Assembly (NCBI RefSeq): GCF_011694515.1
Contig: NZ_CP050192.1
Coordinates: 36,379-100,378, forward strand
Direction: 5' to 3'
Source of the DNA: Mycobacterium sp. DL592
GTDB lineage: Bacteria > Actinomycetota > Actinomycetes > Mycobacteriales > Mycobacteriaceae
Length of the DNA stretch: 64,000 nt
Shown here: piece after piece, positions 1-7,668 of the stretch
Layout: every line of letters starts with the position of its first letter
How positions within the stretch are numbered: the stretch's first letter is position 1
The notes under the pieces: model-generated
Told to the model about the DNA's origin: nothing
The model's database searches: none
The model's input: only the letters and a program-made list of their open reading frames with translations
Made by a program: the position numbers and the translations under genes

Positions 1-102
1 GCGGCGGTGGCGGCGCGGGCCGTGGGATGGGCGTGGTGGGCTGATCCGGCACGGGCCGGTTCGGCCAGTCGTCGCTCACCGCTGTCAATTTACGTGGCTG
101 GT

Positions 103-870
103 CTACTTCAACCAGCCAAGCTGGCCGGCCAACAGGGCGTAGCCGACGAATGCGACGGTGTCGATGACGCCGTGGGCGATGACCAGCGGCCACAGCCGCC
201 CGGTGCGGGTCCAGGTGTAGCCGAACACCAGACCCATCACGAGATTGCCGAGTCCTGCGCCGAAGCCCTGGTAGAGGTGGTAGGTCCCGCGCAGCACGCT
301 GGTGGCCAGGATCGCCCGGTTCTCGGTCAGGCCCAGTTGCTTGAGCCGCGTGATGAGGTAGCCGACGACCACGACTTCCTCGGCGAATCCGTTGGCGAAC
401 GCAGCCAGGATCAGGACCGGGATGCGCCACCAGCTGCTGTGCAGTGCTGAGGGCTCCACCTCGGCGTTCATCCCCAGCCAGCGCGCCGCGAGGTAGAACA
501 GCAGCCCCGGTATACCGATCAGGGCGGCCAGACCGAGGCCGCCGAGAACGTCGGCGCGCCAGCGCAGCCTGCCGAGCCCGAGCCGGGCCGGGGTGATGCC
601 CCCGCGCCACAGCAGATACAGGGCCAGCGCTCCCCAGGCGACGAGCTGGGCGATCGTCGCGAGGTTCAGTCCGAGGTTGATCAGGTCGTAGCGGGACAGG
701 TTCTCGTTGAGCCGGACCCGGCGCCCAGCCAGACCCGACAGCACCGCGTCAATCAGTTGCAGGACCGCGATCGCCGCGCTCACCCCGAAGCTGACGGCCA
801 GCATGACGCCGACCTCGATCTTGAGCCCCCGCCGCCGGCTCTCGTCCGATTCGTCGGGGGGCGCGCTCAC
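103..870 (-). CDS. CPBP family intramembrane metalloprotease
   Basis: A 255-residue polytopic membrane protein with about seven hydrophobic segments. The CPBP (Abi/CAAX-protease-like) signature is visible: a Glu pair at residues 164-165 in FAEEVVVVGY, a following YHLYQG motif supplying a His, and AHGVID near the C-terminus. The usual Arg after the EExxx motif is replaced here (EEVVVVGY), so only the Glu and His positions are clearly kept. Family members are intramembrane glutamic/metal-type proteases; no substrate can be inferred. It lies 18 bp downstream of the DUF2470 gene on the same strand but has its own TACCGT hexamer 12 nt before its GTG, so it can be transcribed separately as a leaderless message. 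The family call is solid, the function is not. Confidence 0.85.
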   Translation of the reverse strand: MSAPPDESDESRRRGLKIEVGVMLAVSFGVSAAIAVLQLIDAVLSGLAGRRVRLNENLSRYDLINLGLNLATIAQLVAWGALALYLLWRGGITPARLGLGRLRWRADVLGGLGLAALIGIPGLLFYLAARWLGMNAEVEPSALHSSWWRIPVLILAAFANGFAEEVVVVGYLITRLKQLGLTENRAILATSVLRGTYHLYQGFGAGLGNLVMGLVFGYTWTRTGRLWPLVIAHGVIDTVAFVGYALLAGQLGWLK

Positions 871-876
871 CCCGTC

Positions 877-882
877 ACGGTA
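877..882 (-). promoter_or_regulatory. Putative -10 box, leaderless CPBP gene
   Basis: TACCGT on the minus strand begins 12 nt before the GTG at 870 and fits the mycobacterial TANNNT -10. Transcription would begin at the start codon. It lies wholly in the 18-bp gap after the DUF2470 gene. Confidence 0.5.
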
Positions 883-888
883 ACGGCC

Positions 889-1659
889 CTAGATGCGGCG
901 TGCCCTCAGCCCGTTGCCGAACGGGCAGCCCATCAGGAGGCGGATCGCCCGCCCCAGCCCGCCGACGTCGTGCACCGGAGCGGGAAACGGCAGGCGCACG
1001 TCGTGGTCGCCGTCGGCGCTTTCCACCCGCAGCCGCACGCCGTACCGGTCCAGGCCGAGGGGGCGGACCTGGCCGCGGCGCAACGGCGCGGGCAACTTGC
1101 CTGCCAGCCGGGCGAGTACCTCGGGATGGTCGTTGTCCAGGTGCTGCAGCCACGCCGCCTCGAACTCGCAGAACGGGTCGGGCCGGGCGGCCAGCAGGTC
1201 AGCGACGCCGACCGGTTCGGCGCCGGTGGCGTCGGCGACGACGACCGATTCCACGCCGAGCAGCAGCAGGGTCTGCCCGGAACCGATGTCGAGCAGGGCG
1301 GGGTCGGGGTGCGCGCTGGCGATCACGTCGACGAGCTCCCGCACGGCGTGTGCCGGTACCGGGTGGACGCGGCCGCTCACCCAGACCAGCGACCGCACCG
1401 GCTCGCGAAGCGGTAGGGGCGCATAGTCGGTGAGTTCGAGGACGGCGGCCACCCCGTCGGTGCGGGCGTTGCAGGCGGCGTGGGCCATCGCAGAGTCACT
1501 GGGCACGCTCAGCGCGAAGGATCCGTCGGCCAGCAAGTGATGGATCGGCGCGGCAGTCGGCGGCACCGAGTCGGAGGCCAGCATCGCGCCGGCGGCACGC
1601 GCGCAGGCGCTGCGCACCCGTTCGGCGGTGGACGGTATTGAGAGCGTCGCTGAGGTCAT
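889..1659 (-). CDS. DUF2470 domain protein, Rv3839-like, iron regulated
   Basis: A 256-residue soluble protein matching the DUF2470/FMN-binding split-barrel type of mycobacterial Rv3839 in length and position next to pheA. The N-terminal two thirds look like the split barrel (FALSVPSDS... and LVWVSGRVHPV), and the C-terminal third from about residue 165 (DPFCEFEAAWLQHL) is the DUF2470 part, related to haem-utilisation (HugZ-type) proteins. The ATG at 1659 is preceded by GGAAGG, a good ribosome-binding site. An IdeR-type iron box lies 18-36 bp upstream. In M. tuberculosis Rv3839 is among the genes derepressed in low iron, so a role in iron or haem handling is likely. The exact reaction is unknown. 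Confidence 0.85.
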   Translation of the reverse strand: MTSATLSIPSTAERVRSACARAAGAMLASDSVPPTAAPIHHLLADGSFALSVPSDSAMAHAACNARTDGVAAVLELTDYAPLPLREPVRSLVWVSGRVHPVPAHAVRELVDVIASAHPDPALLDIGSGQTLLLLGVESVVVADATGAEPVGVADLLAARPDPFCEFEAAWLQHLDNDHPEVLARLAGKLPAPLRRGQVRPLGLDRYGVRLRVESADGDHDVRLPFPAPVHDVGGLGRAIRLLMGCPFGNGLRARRI

Positions 1660-1676
1660 CGAGCACCTTCCGATAG

Positions 1677-1695
1677 TGAGGTAAGCCTAAGTTAA
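1677..1695 (-). promoter_or_regulatory. IdeR iron box upstream of the DUF2470 gene
   Basis: TGAGGTAAGCCTAAGTTAA matches the 19-bp IdeR consensus TTAGGTTAGGCTAACCTAA (with W at positions 7 and 13 and S at 10) at 16 of 19 positions. It ends 18 bp before the ATG of the minus-strand DUF2470 gene and is 46 bp before the pheA promoter hexamer on the other strand. IdeR with Fe(II) would repress the DUF2470 gene. Regulation is inferred from homology; the site itself is read directly. Confidence 0.82.
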
Positions 1696-1740
1696 CTTCG
1701 ACGCGCGAGCGGCGCAAGGCCTACCCGCGCTGTGACCGGA

Positions 1741-1746
1741 TAGGGT
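1741..1746 (+). promoter_or_regulatory. Putative -10 box, leaderless pheA
   Basis: TAGGGT begins exactly 12 nt before the GTG at 1753, so transcription should begin at the start codon. There is no ribosome-binding site in between. Confidence 0.55.
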
Positions 1747-1752
1747 TGAGGC

Positions 1753-2673
1753 GTGGTGCGCATCGCCTTCCTCGGTCCCGAGGGGACGTTCACCGAAGCG
1801 GCGCTGCTGAAGATGATCGCCACCGGCGTGGTTCCGGGTGGCAGTGACGTTCAGCCGCAACCCGAGGACAGCACACCCGCAGCGCTGGCGGCGGTCCGTT
1901 CCGGCGCGGCGGATTTCGCGTGCGTGCCGATCGAGAACTCCATCGAGGGCAGCGTGCTGCCGACCCTCGACAGCCTCGCCACCGGTTCGCCGCTGCAGAT
2001 CTACGCCGAGCTGACCCTCGACGTCGCGTTCAGCATCGTCGTGGCCGACGGCGTCCGCGCCGAGAGCGTGCGCACCGTGGCAGCCTTCCCGGTGGCCGCC
2101 GCCCAGGTGCGGCGATGGCTGGCCGACAACCTGCCGGGCGCGCAGGTCGTTCCGGCCAACTCCAACGCCGCCGCGGCCCAGGACGTGGCCGCCGGCCGTG
2201 CCGACGCCGGTGTCAGCACCGCGCTGGCCGCCCAGCGGTTCGGCCTGTCCACCCTGGCCGACGGCGTCGTCGACGAGCCCAACGCCCGAACCCGGTTCGT
2301 CCTCGTCGGGACCCCGGGCCCACCGCCGGCCCGCACCGGAGCGGACCGGACGTCGGTGGTCCTGAGCATCGACAGCGCCCCGGGCGCGCTGGTGTCGGCG
2401 ATGAACGAGTTCGGAATCCGCGACATCGACCTCACCCGCATCGAGTCCCGGCCGACTCGCACCGAACTGGGCACCTACATCTTCTTCCTGGACTGTGTCG
2501 GACACATCGACGACAGCGCGGTGGCCGAGGCGCTCAAAGCTCTGCACCGGCGCTGCGCCGGCGTGCGTTTCCTCGGCTCCTGGCCGACCGAGTCCGCCGC
2601 CGGAGCGGTGCCGCCGCAGCTCGACGACTCCGACCGCTGGCTGGCACGGCTGCGTCAGGGAGACCCGACATGA
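1753..2673 (+). CDS. pheA: Prephenate dehydratase
   Basis: A 306-residue monofunctional prephenate dehydratase, converting prephenate to phenylpyruvate in phenylalanine synthesis in the cytoplasm. The N-terminal catalytic domain begins with the family motif FLGPEGTFTE and carries ARTRFVLVG (the conserved Thr-Arg-Phe) at about residues 182-190. The C-terminal ACT domain (about 200-280) has the Phe-binding ESRP motif (IESRPTRTELG), so feedback inhibition by phenylalanine is expected. The GTG at 1753 is chosen because of the leaderless-type TAGGGT box; the next codon is also GTG. The 3' end overlaps the downstream phosphatase by ATGA, so the two are translationally coupled, the same arrangement as Rv3838c-Rv3837c. 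Confidence 0.97.
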   Translation: MVRIAFLGPEGTFTEAALLKMIATGVVPGGSDVQPQPEDSTPAALAAVRSGAADFACVPIENSIEGSVLPTLDSLATGSPLQIYAELTLDVAFSIVVADGVRAESVRTVAAFPVAAAQVRRWLADNLPGAQVVPANSNAAAAQDVAAGRADAGVSTALAAQRFGLSTLADGVVDEPNARTRFVLVGTPGPPPARTGADRTSVVLSIDSAPGALVSAMNEFGIRDIDLTRIESRPTRTELGTYIFFLDCVGHIDDSAVAEALKALHRRCAGVRFLGSWPTESAAGAVPPQLDDSDRWLARLRQGDPT

Positions 2674-3356
2674 GCGGACGGCTGATCCTGGTCCGTCACG
2701 GCCAGTCCCACGCCAACGTCGAGCGGCGCCTGGACACCCGGCCCCCGGGTGCCGACCTCACCGATCTCGGCCGTGACCAGGCCCGTGCGTTCGCCCGCGA
2801 CAGTGAGCGGCCGCCCGGCCTGCTGATCCACTCGGTTGCGCTGCGCGCGGCGCAGACCGCCGCCGAGATCGGTGCCGAACTGCGGGTGGCTCCCGCGGAG
2901 TTCGAGGGCATCCACGAGGTGCAGGCCGGTGACTTGGAGAACCGCAACGACGAGGATGCGATCGCCGAGTTCAACGCGATCTACCAGCGCTGGCATGAAG
3001 GCGATCTTGATCTCGCGATGCCGGGTGGGGAATCCGCGCGCGATGTGCTCGACCGCTACCTACCGGTGATCACCGACCTGCGTCTGCGCTACCTCGACGA
3101 CCACGACTGGCACGACGACATAGTGGTGGTCAGCCACGGCGCGGCGATCCGGTTGACCGCGGCGACCCTCGCTGGCGTGGAGCACAGCTTCGTCCTCGAC
3201 AACCATCTGGCCAACACCGAGTCGGTGATCTTGGCCCCCATCACCGACGGCCGCTGGAGCTGCGTGCAATGGGGTTCGAAGAAGCCGCCGTTCTACCCCG
3301 AGCCGGACGTCCACCCCGTCGAGGACGCGCTGGAATCAGCTGATCCGATGGGCTGA
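2670..3356 (+). CDS. Histidine phosphatase (phosphoglycerate mutase) family protein
   Basis: A 228-residue cytoplasmic protein of the histidine phosphatase superfamily. The RHG motif with the phosphate-accepting His is at residues 8-10 (LVRHGQSHAN), and the second catalytic His is in VVVSHGAAIRL near residue 157. Its ATG overlaps the pheA stop (ATGA). It is the counterpart of Rv3837c, annotated as a phosphoglycerate mutase. Coupling to pheA and the broad substrate range of the family make an actual glycolytic mutase role unproven; a small-metabolite phosphatase is equally possible. Confidence 0.93.
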   Translation: MSGRLILVRHGQSHANVERRLDTRPPGADLTDLGRDQARAFARDSERPPGLLIHSVALRAAQTAAEIGAELRVAPAEFEGIHEVQAGDLENRNDEDAIAEFNAIYQRWHEGDLDLAMPGGESARDVLDRYLPVITDLRLRYLDDHDWHDDIVVVSHGAAIRLTAATLAGVEHSFVLDNHLANTESVILAPITDGRWSCVQWGSKKPPFYPEPDVHPVEDALESADPMG

Positions 3357-3365
3357 GCGCCCACC

Positions 3366-3563
3366 TCACACAGCGGCCCGCTCGAAGGTTTGCTGGGCGC
3401 AGTCGCAGCCGACGGTTTCGCAGTCAATTGCCAGCCCGTGCAGAATTAGCTCCGGAGCCTCGCAGCCGTCCTCCGTGCATTCCGCCCGATACCGGGAATG
3501 ACGAATCAGAGTGCCATGACAGTGGCCGAGCCCTGCGGCACAGTCTCGGCAGTTCATCCCCAT
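3366..3563 (-). CDS. Small Cys-rich protein, possible metal binder
   Basis: A 65-residue predicted soluble protein with eight cysteines and several histidines: CRDC and HCH near the N-terminus, then a C-x4-C pair (CTEDGC) and a C-x4-C-x-C cluster (CETVGCDC). The arrangement resembles a small zinc-binding fold. It runs convergent to the phosphatase gene, whose stop is 9 bp away. An alternative ATG two codons in (MNCRDC, position 3557) is equally plausible. I recognise it only as the kind of short Cys-rich protein seen in mycobacterial genomes; no function can be assigned. Confidence 0.65.
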   Translation of the reverse strand: MGMNCRDCAAGLGHCHGTLIRHSRYRAECTEDGCEAPELILHGLAIDCETVGCDCAQQTFERAAV

Positions 3564-3768
3564 AGTTCGTTCATAACATCCGGCTCTGACAAAGCAGCGT
3601 TGCCGCGCGGGAGTCGCCGGCTGGGCTTTACGCCGCGGGCGAAAGCGGGATGCAATTGCTGGCGAGGTGAGTTATGTTTAGTGCCCTCAGCCCTTCGGGG
3701 GTGGGCTGGTTAACTGCCGGGCCAGCCATCGTTCTTCAAAGTACACGGCCTAGAAGTTAGGACTGACC
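3564..3768. other. Divergent intergenic region with possible alternative stems
   Basis: This 205-bp region separates the Cys-rich gene (minus) from the lipoprotein gene (plus). At 3688-3693 CAGCCC can pair with GGGCTG at 3703-3708. The overlapping segment GGCTGG at 3704-3709 can instead pair with CCAGCC at 3722-3727. The stems are mutually exclusive and lie 40-80 nt before the lipoprotein ATG, which has AGGA as its ribosome-binding site. No known riboswitch class was recognised. Confidence 0.35.
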
Positions 3769-4029
3769 ATGATGTCACGTCGTCTGACGCGCCAGATCGC
3801 ACTTTTTGCTGGCGGTCTCGCGATCGTCGGTATGGGGACCCTTACCGCCTGCGGTAAGGAAAAGGAGAAGGCCCCGGAGACCACGTCGCCCACCAGCACC
3901 TCTGCTCCCGCGCCGTCGCCGACCGAGAAGGCCCTCACGCCTGGTGGCGCCAACTCCTTCACCCCCACGGTCAAGGCTCCGCCGGCGCCGACCGCGCTTC
4001 CCGGCAACGTCATCACCGGCGGTAACTGA
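3769..4029 (+). CDS. Small Pro/Thr-rich lipoprotein
   Basis: An 86-residue secreted lipoprotein. The N-terminus has two Arg, a hydrophobic stretch and a lipobox LTAC, putting the lipidated Cys at about residue 28. The mature part is short, Lys/Glu-rich at first (GKEKEKAPE) and then a disordered Ser/Thr/Pro/Ala-rich tail. The ATG at 3769 has AGGA 7 nt upstream. It is the first gene of a same-strand run with the sedolisin (42-nt gap), the zinc-ribbon membrane protein and the single-pass protein. Small lipoproteins of this form are common in rapidly growing mycobacteria; no function is known to me. Confidence 0.8.
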   Translation: MMSRRLTRQIALFAGGLAIVGMGTLTACGKEKEKAPETTSPTSTSAPAPSPTEKALTPGGANSFTPTVKAPPAPTALPGNVITGGN

Positions 4030-4071
4030 GCCGCTACGCCGGCAACCGTCCGCAGCTCCCACTGACCGACA

Positions 4072-5676
4072 GTGAACCGAAGGCATCGTTCACGAACGCT
4101 GTCCATGGTGGGACTGCTGACGGTGCTGGCCATCGGCGCGGCGCTGGTCGCTGATCTCCGTCATCCCCCGGCCCAGGCGGCAGGCACGATCAGCGGCCCG
4201 TATGCGTCTCTGCTGGCGAGTTCGACGGACCTCGGTCCGGCTCGGACGAACCACGTCCAGCTCACTGTGGCCCTGCGGGCTGCCGACCGACCCGATCTAT
4301 TGATGGGGTGGGCGCAGCAGCAGGGCCTTTCGGTGCGCTGGCGCCCGGGTGACGCCTGGGCCATCGTCGAAGGCGAACCCACCGCGGTGGCGGGGGCCTT
4401 CGACGTCGACGTCCACGACTACCGCGGTAAGCGCGGCCAGGTGTTCTATGCTTCCCCGCAGCAGTCGGTGGTCCCTTCCGTTCTCCGCGTCGAGGTGGCC
4501 GAATTCGGACGGATTCTTGGCTACACACCCCACCACGAGTCCACGCCGTGGGTGCTGCCCCTGGAAGTGCCCGACCAGGGCCTGACGCCCAGCGGCATAC
4601 TGAACACCTACGACGCAACACCGTTGCGCGACAAGGGTTTCAGCGGCAAGGGCCAGACCGTCGTGGTGTTCGCGTTCGACGGATTCGACCAGGCTGACCT
4701 CGATATGTTCGCCACGACGTTCAACCTGCCCAAGTTCACCCCGGAGGTCGTCGGCGGCCAGCCGGACTCCCGGCGCGGTGAGGCGACGATGGACCTCGAG
4801 GCGATCCACGCGATCGCTCCCGACGCCAAGAAGGTTCTTGTCAACGCGCGGTCCACCGTTGAAGGCGACGGCTCCTACGAGAAGATCGCCACGCTGATGG
4901 AGGACACCGAGAAGCGTTACCCCGGTGCGGTGTGGAGTTTTTCGATCGGCTGGGGCTGCGACAAGCTCATCACCGCCGCCGATCTCGCGCCGGTGCGTGC
5001 CGCGCTGGCCAAGGCACACAAGTCCGGTACCACGGCGTTCAACGCCAGCGGCGACCTCGCGGGCTTGGAATGCAAGGGCGGCCAGGAGTGGTCGTCACCG
5101 CCGAGCACCAACGACGTCGGACTCGACGCGGTGGCCTCGATGCCGGAGATGACCGACGTCGGCGGCACCACGTTGTCGACGGACGCCGACGGCCGGTGGC
5201 TGGCCGAGCAGGCCTGGTTCGACGCGCCGCTGTCGCAGGGCTCCGGCGGTGGGGTGTCCACCTTGTTCGAGCGGCCAGACTGGCAGCAGAACGTCACCGT
5301 GACAACGGGTGCCGGGCAGCGCCTGACGCCCGATATCGCCGCGGTCGCCGACCCGTTCACCGGCGTCAAGATCGTTTTCAACCAGCAGGTTGTGGTCGGC
5401 GGCGGCACGTCGCTGTCAGCGCCGATCTGGGCCGGACTGACCGCGCTGATGAACCAGTTCCTGATCAGCCGCAGTGGGCGCCTCATCGGTGATCTGAATC
5501 CGCTGCTCTACCACATCGCCGAAGGTGCACCATTTCCTGCGTTCCGCGATGTCACGCTCGGCGGCAACGCCGTCGCCATCGCCGGCCCGGGGTACGACCT
5601 GGTGACCGGACTGGGTACACCCGATATCGAGAATCTCGCGCAAAACATTCTGGTGACGCAGAAGGTGATCGATTGA
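4072..5676 (+). CDS. Secreted sedolisin-family (S53) serine-carboxyl peptidase
   Basis: A 534-residue exported protease. A signal segment (about residues 10-36, ending near AQAAG) is followed by a pro-kumamolisin-type activation domain (about 45-150) and the S53 catalytic domain. All four family residues are present: Glu237 and Asp241 (spacing 4, as in sedolisin E80/D84), oxyanion Asp328 in NASGD, and nucleophile Ser447 in GGTSLSAP. The spacings (91 and 119 residues) are close to those of sedolisin (90 and 117). GYDLVTGLGTPD near the C-terminus is the usual calcium-site region. An active, pro-domain-controlled acid protease outside the membrane is predicted. The GTG at 4072 is chosen as the start that keeps the signal peptide; the next gene follows after 16 nt. 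Confidence 0.93.
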   Translation: MNRRHRSRTLSMVGLLTVLAIGAALVADLRHPPAQAAGTISGPYASLLASSTDLGPARTNHVQLTVALRAADRPDLLMGWAQQQGLSVRWRPGDAWAIVEGEPTAVAGAFDVDVHDYRGKRGQVFYASPQQSVVPSVLRVEVAEFGRILGYTPHHESTPWVLPLEVPDQGLTPSGILNTYDATPLRDKGFSGKGQTVVVFAFDGFDQADLDMFATTFNLPKFTPEVVGGQPDSRRGEATMDLEAIHAIAPDAKKVLVNARSTVEGDGSYEKIATLMEDTEKRYPGAVWSFSIGWGCDKLITAADLAPVRAALAKAHKSGTTAFNASGDLAGLECKGGQEWSSPPSTNDVGLDAVASMPEMTDVGGTTLSTDADGRWLAEQAWFDAPLSQGSGGGVSTLFERPDWQQNVTVTTGAGQRLTPDIAAVADPFTGVKIVFNQQVVVGGGTSLSAPIWAGLTALMNQFLISRSGRLIGDLNPLLYHIAEGAPFPAFRDVTLGGNAVAIAGPGYDLVTGLGTPDIENLAQNILVTQKVID

Positions 5677-5692
5677 CCAGGGGGAACCACCC

Positions 5693-6907
5693 ATGACTAC
5701 CGACAGTGACACCGGCGCGAACGGCGTGCCGCGGGTCGAATGCGCCGTCTGCGAGATCGATGTGCCGGCAGGCGCATTCTGTGGCTACTGCGGCGGACAC
5801 TTGACATCAGAACCCCGTCGGGGCCCGAAGTGGTTGCGGCAGGACACCTTCGGGGCCGCGCCCAACGAGAGTGTGCTGCGGCCGTCGATCGCTAGTTCGT
5901 TGTTCCCGCACCTGCCCAACCAGTCGCGCACCCCGTTCCGGGTCGGCCTGGCGCTGGTCCTGATCGGCCTGGTCGGCTTCGCGGTCCTCAAACTGCCGGC
6001 CGCGCTGATAACCGTTGCGGCACTGGGTCTCCCGCTGCTCTTCGTGCTCTACCTCAGCGAGTCCAACGTCTACCGCGACGTGTCCGCGGTGTCGCTGGCG
6101 GTTGCCGGCATCATGGGTGCCGGTCTCGGTGTCGGCTGGGTGCTGCTGACCGGCGAGATGGTGGCCCGCGCCTACGGTGTCCCGATGGCGGCCGGCCTGG
6201 CCATTCATCATCTGGTGCGCGAGGGCGTCCTGATCCCGGCGGGTGGGATGATCCTCATGCTGGTGCCGACCGTCGTCGTCCGGCTGATCGAACGCCGGTC
6301 CCGAGAGTCGTTGGACGGGTTCGTGATCGGTGCGCTGGCGGCGCTGATGTTCGCCGCCGCCGCAACGCTGACCCGGCTGGCACCGCAGTTCGCCACCGGT
6401 CTACTGGCGCACGCCCGCCCCTTCATAAGTCTGCTCGTCGAGGCAGTCATCTGCGGGGTGACGATCCCGCTGACCGCCGCGGTGGCCGGCGGCATGGTCG
6501 GTATTGCGTTGTGGTTCAAGGGCCAGACCGAGAATCCGCACGAGCACCCGGCACGCACCCGTGCTGCCCTGTGGCTGCTGGCGATCCTGGTGGTGCTGAT
6601 CCACACCGGTGTCGCCATCACCGACATCGTCGGGATGCCGCAGATCCAGATGCTGGTGATTCACATCGTGATGACGATCGTCGTCCTGATCCTGCTGCGG
6701 ATTGCGTTGCAAATGGCACTGTTACGCGAGGCCAAGGACCCGATTCTGGAGGGCGAGCCACTGCTGTGTGTGCACTGCGAGCACGTCGTTCCTGACATGG
6801 CGTTCTGCCCCGCCTGCGGGGTCGCCACCCGTGCGTCGTCGCGTTCCTCACGTCAGGACCGCCGGGATTCACGGCCGGTGCGCCAGGTCGCGGCGGAGGG
6901 TTCGTGA
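5693..6907 (+). CDS. Polytopic membrane protein with zinc ribbons at both ends
   Basis: A 404-residue integral membrane protein. Residues 17-35 form a zinc ribbon (CAVC-x9-CGYC) and residues about 360-377 a second one with the same spacing (CVHC-x9-CPAC). Between them lie about eight hydrophobic segments (about 83-350). The C-terminal tail is Arg/Ser-rich and probably cytoplasmic. The ATG has a strong AGGGGG site. It sits between the sedolisin gene (16-nt gap) and the single-pass protein (4-nt overlap), so it is probably co-expressed with the protease. Whether it transports, senses or anchors the protease cannot be told; I do not recognise a characterised homologue. Confidence 0.88.
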   Translation: MTTDSDTGANGVPRVECAVCEIDVPAGAFCGYCGGHLTSEPRRGPKWLRQDTFGAAPNESVLRPSIASSLFPHLPNQSRTPFRVGLALVLIGLVGFAVLKLPAALITVAALGLPLLFVLYLSESNVYRDVSAVSLAVAGIMGAGLGVGWVLLTGEMVARAYGVPMAAGLAIHHLVREGVLIPAGGMILMLVPTVVVRLIERRSRESLDGFVIGALAALMFAAAATLTRLAPQFATGLLAHARPFISLLVEAVICGVTIPLTAAVAGGMVGIALWFKGQTENPHEHPARTRAALWLLAILVVLIHTGVAITDIVGMPQIQMLVIHIVMTIVVLILLRIALQMALLREAKDPILEGEPLLCVHCEHVVPDMAFCPACGVATRASSRSSRQDRRDSRPVRQVAAEGS

Positions 6908-7650
6908 GCGCTGCGAAGACGGCCGACTCGGACGAGGAGCTCTACCCCGGGTACGCGGTGCCGGCGGGGACCTACGTCGCTCCCGAGATCAAGCGCACCC
7001 GGATGTCTCGCACGGTCGGGTTGTGGACGGCGGGCATCGTCGTCGTCGCTGCGGTTCTGGTCGGGGTCTCACTGTCGGTCACCAAGAAGGCCCCGCGGTT
7101 CATGTGCCCGCCGGACTGCGGCCGGCCGCCCACCGGCACTCCGGTAGCGGCGCTGCCCCGCTACACCTCGCCGGATGGTTCGTTCTCGGTGTCGTATCCC
7201 TCGCCGGAGTCGGCCTACGAGATCTCCCAGGACAAGCGAGGCATCACCGCGAAGTTCACCGCCGGTGACACCGGCGTCCTGCAACTGTTCTCCGAGCCTG
7301 CCCGGGGCCGCGAGCCTCGCCAGATCGCGCTGGACCTGCTCAAGCAGAAGTTCCCGGACGCCAAGATCGCCTACGAGATCCCCAACGCGATGGTCGGCTA
7401 CCAGCCCGGCTACGGCGAGGTGGCCGACAGCTGGCCGCAGGGCACCTCGAGCAGCTACATCCGGATCCGCACCGTTCTACTGGTCGCCGTCAAGAACGAC
7501 CTGGCACTGGTGGCCGGCGCGGTCGGCCCGTATCACGCCTTCGGGCCCGACTTCGGGCCCGGCCTGCCCTCCGGGGTCAACCTGCAGATCGCGCAGGACA
7601 TGGGCAAGTACGTCAACAGCTTCACCTGGAAGGGTGACCCGGCGCGCTGA
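6904..7650 (+). CDS. Single-pass membrane protein with exported domain
   Basis: A 248-residue protein with a cytoplasmic N-terminus of about 35 residues, one transmembrane helix (about 38-60), a short linker holding a Cys pair (MCPPDCG) and an extracytoplasmic domain with alternating beta-strand-like segments (about 80-245). Its GTG overlaps the stop of the zinc-ribbon protein (GTGA), so translation is coupled. I see no catalytic motif. It may be a partner, inhibitor or receptor for the sedolisin encoded upstream, but that is inference from position only. Confidence 0.85.
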   Translation: MSAAKTADSDEELYPGYAVPAGTYVAPEIKRTRMSRTVGLWTAGIVVVAAVLVGVSLSVTKKAPRFMCPPDCGRPPTGTPVAALPRYTSPDGSFSVSYPSPESAYEISQDKRGITAKFTAGDTGVLQLFSEPARGREPRQIALDLLKQKFPDAKIAYEIPNAMVGYQPGYGEVADSWPQGTSSSYIRIRTVLLVAVKNDLALVAGAVGPYHAFGPDFGPGLPSGVNLQIAQDMGKYVNSFTWKGDPAR

Positions 7651-7652
7651 TA

Positions 7653-7668
7653 AGCGCTGAAAAGCGTT
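7653..7668. terminator. Short hairpin between convergent genes
   Basis: CGCT-GAAA-AGCG (7655-7666), extended by an A-T and a G-T pair, forms a six-pair stem with a GNRA loop in the 17-bp gap between two convergent stop codons. No T-run follows, as is usual in mycobacteria. Confidence 0.4.

Noticed and set aside
3..44. Gly-rich open stretch ending in TGA at the left edge, possibly the 3' end of a plus-strand gene
   Set aside because: Only 13 codons, low complexity, no recognisable family; cannot be told from chance in GC-rich DNA.
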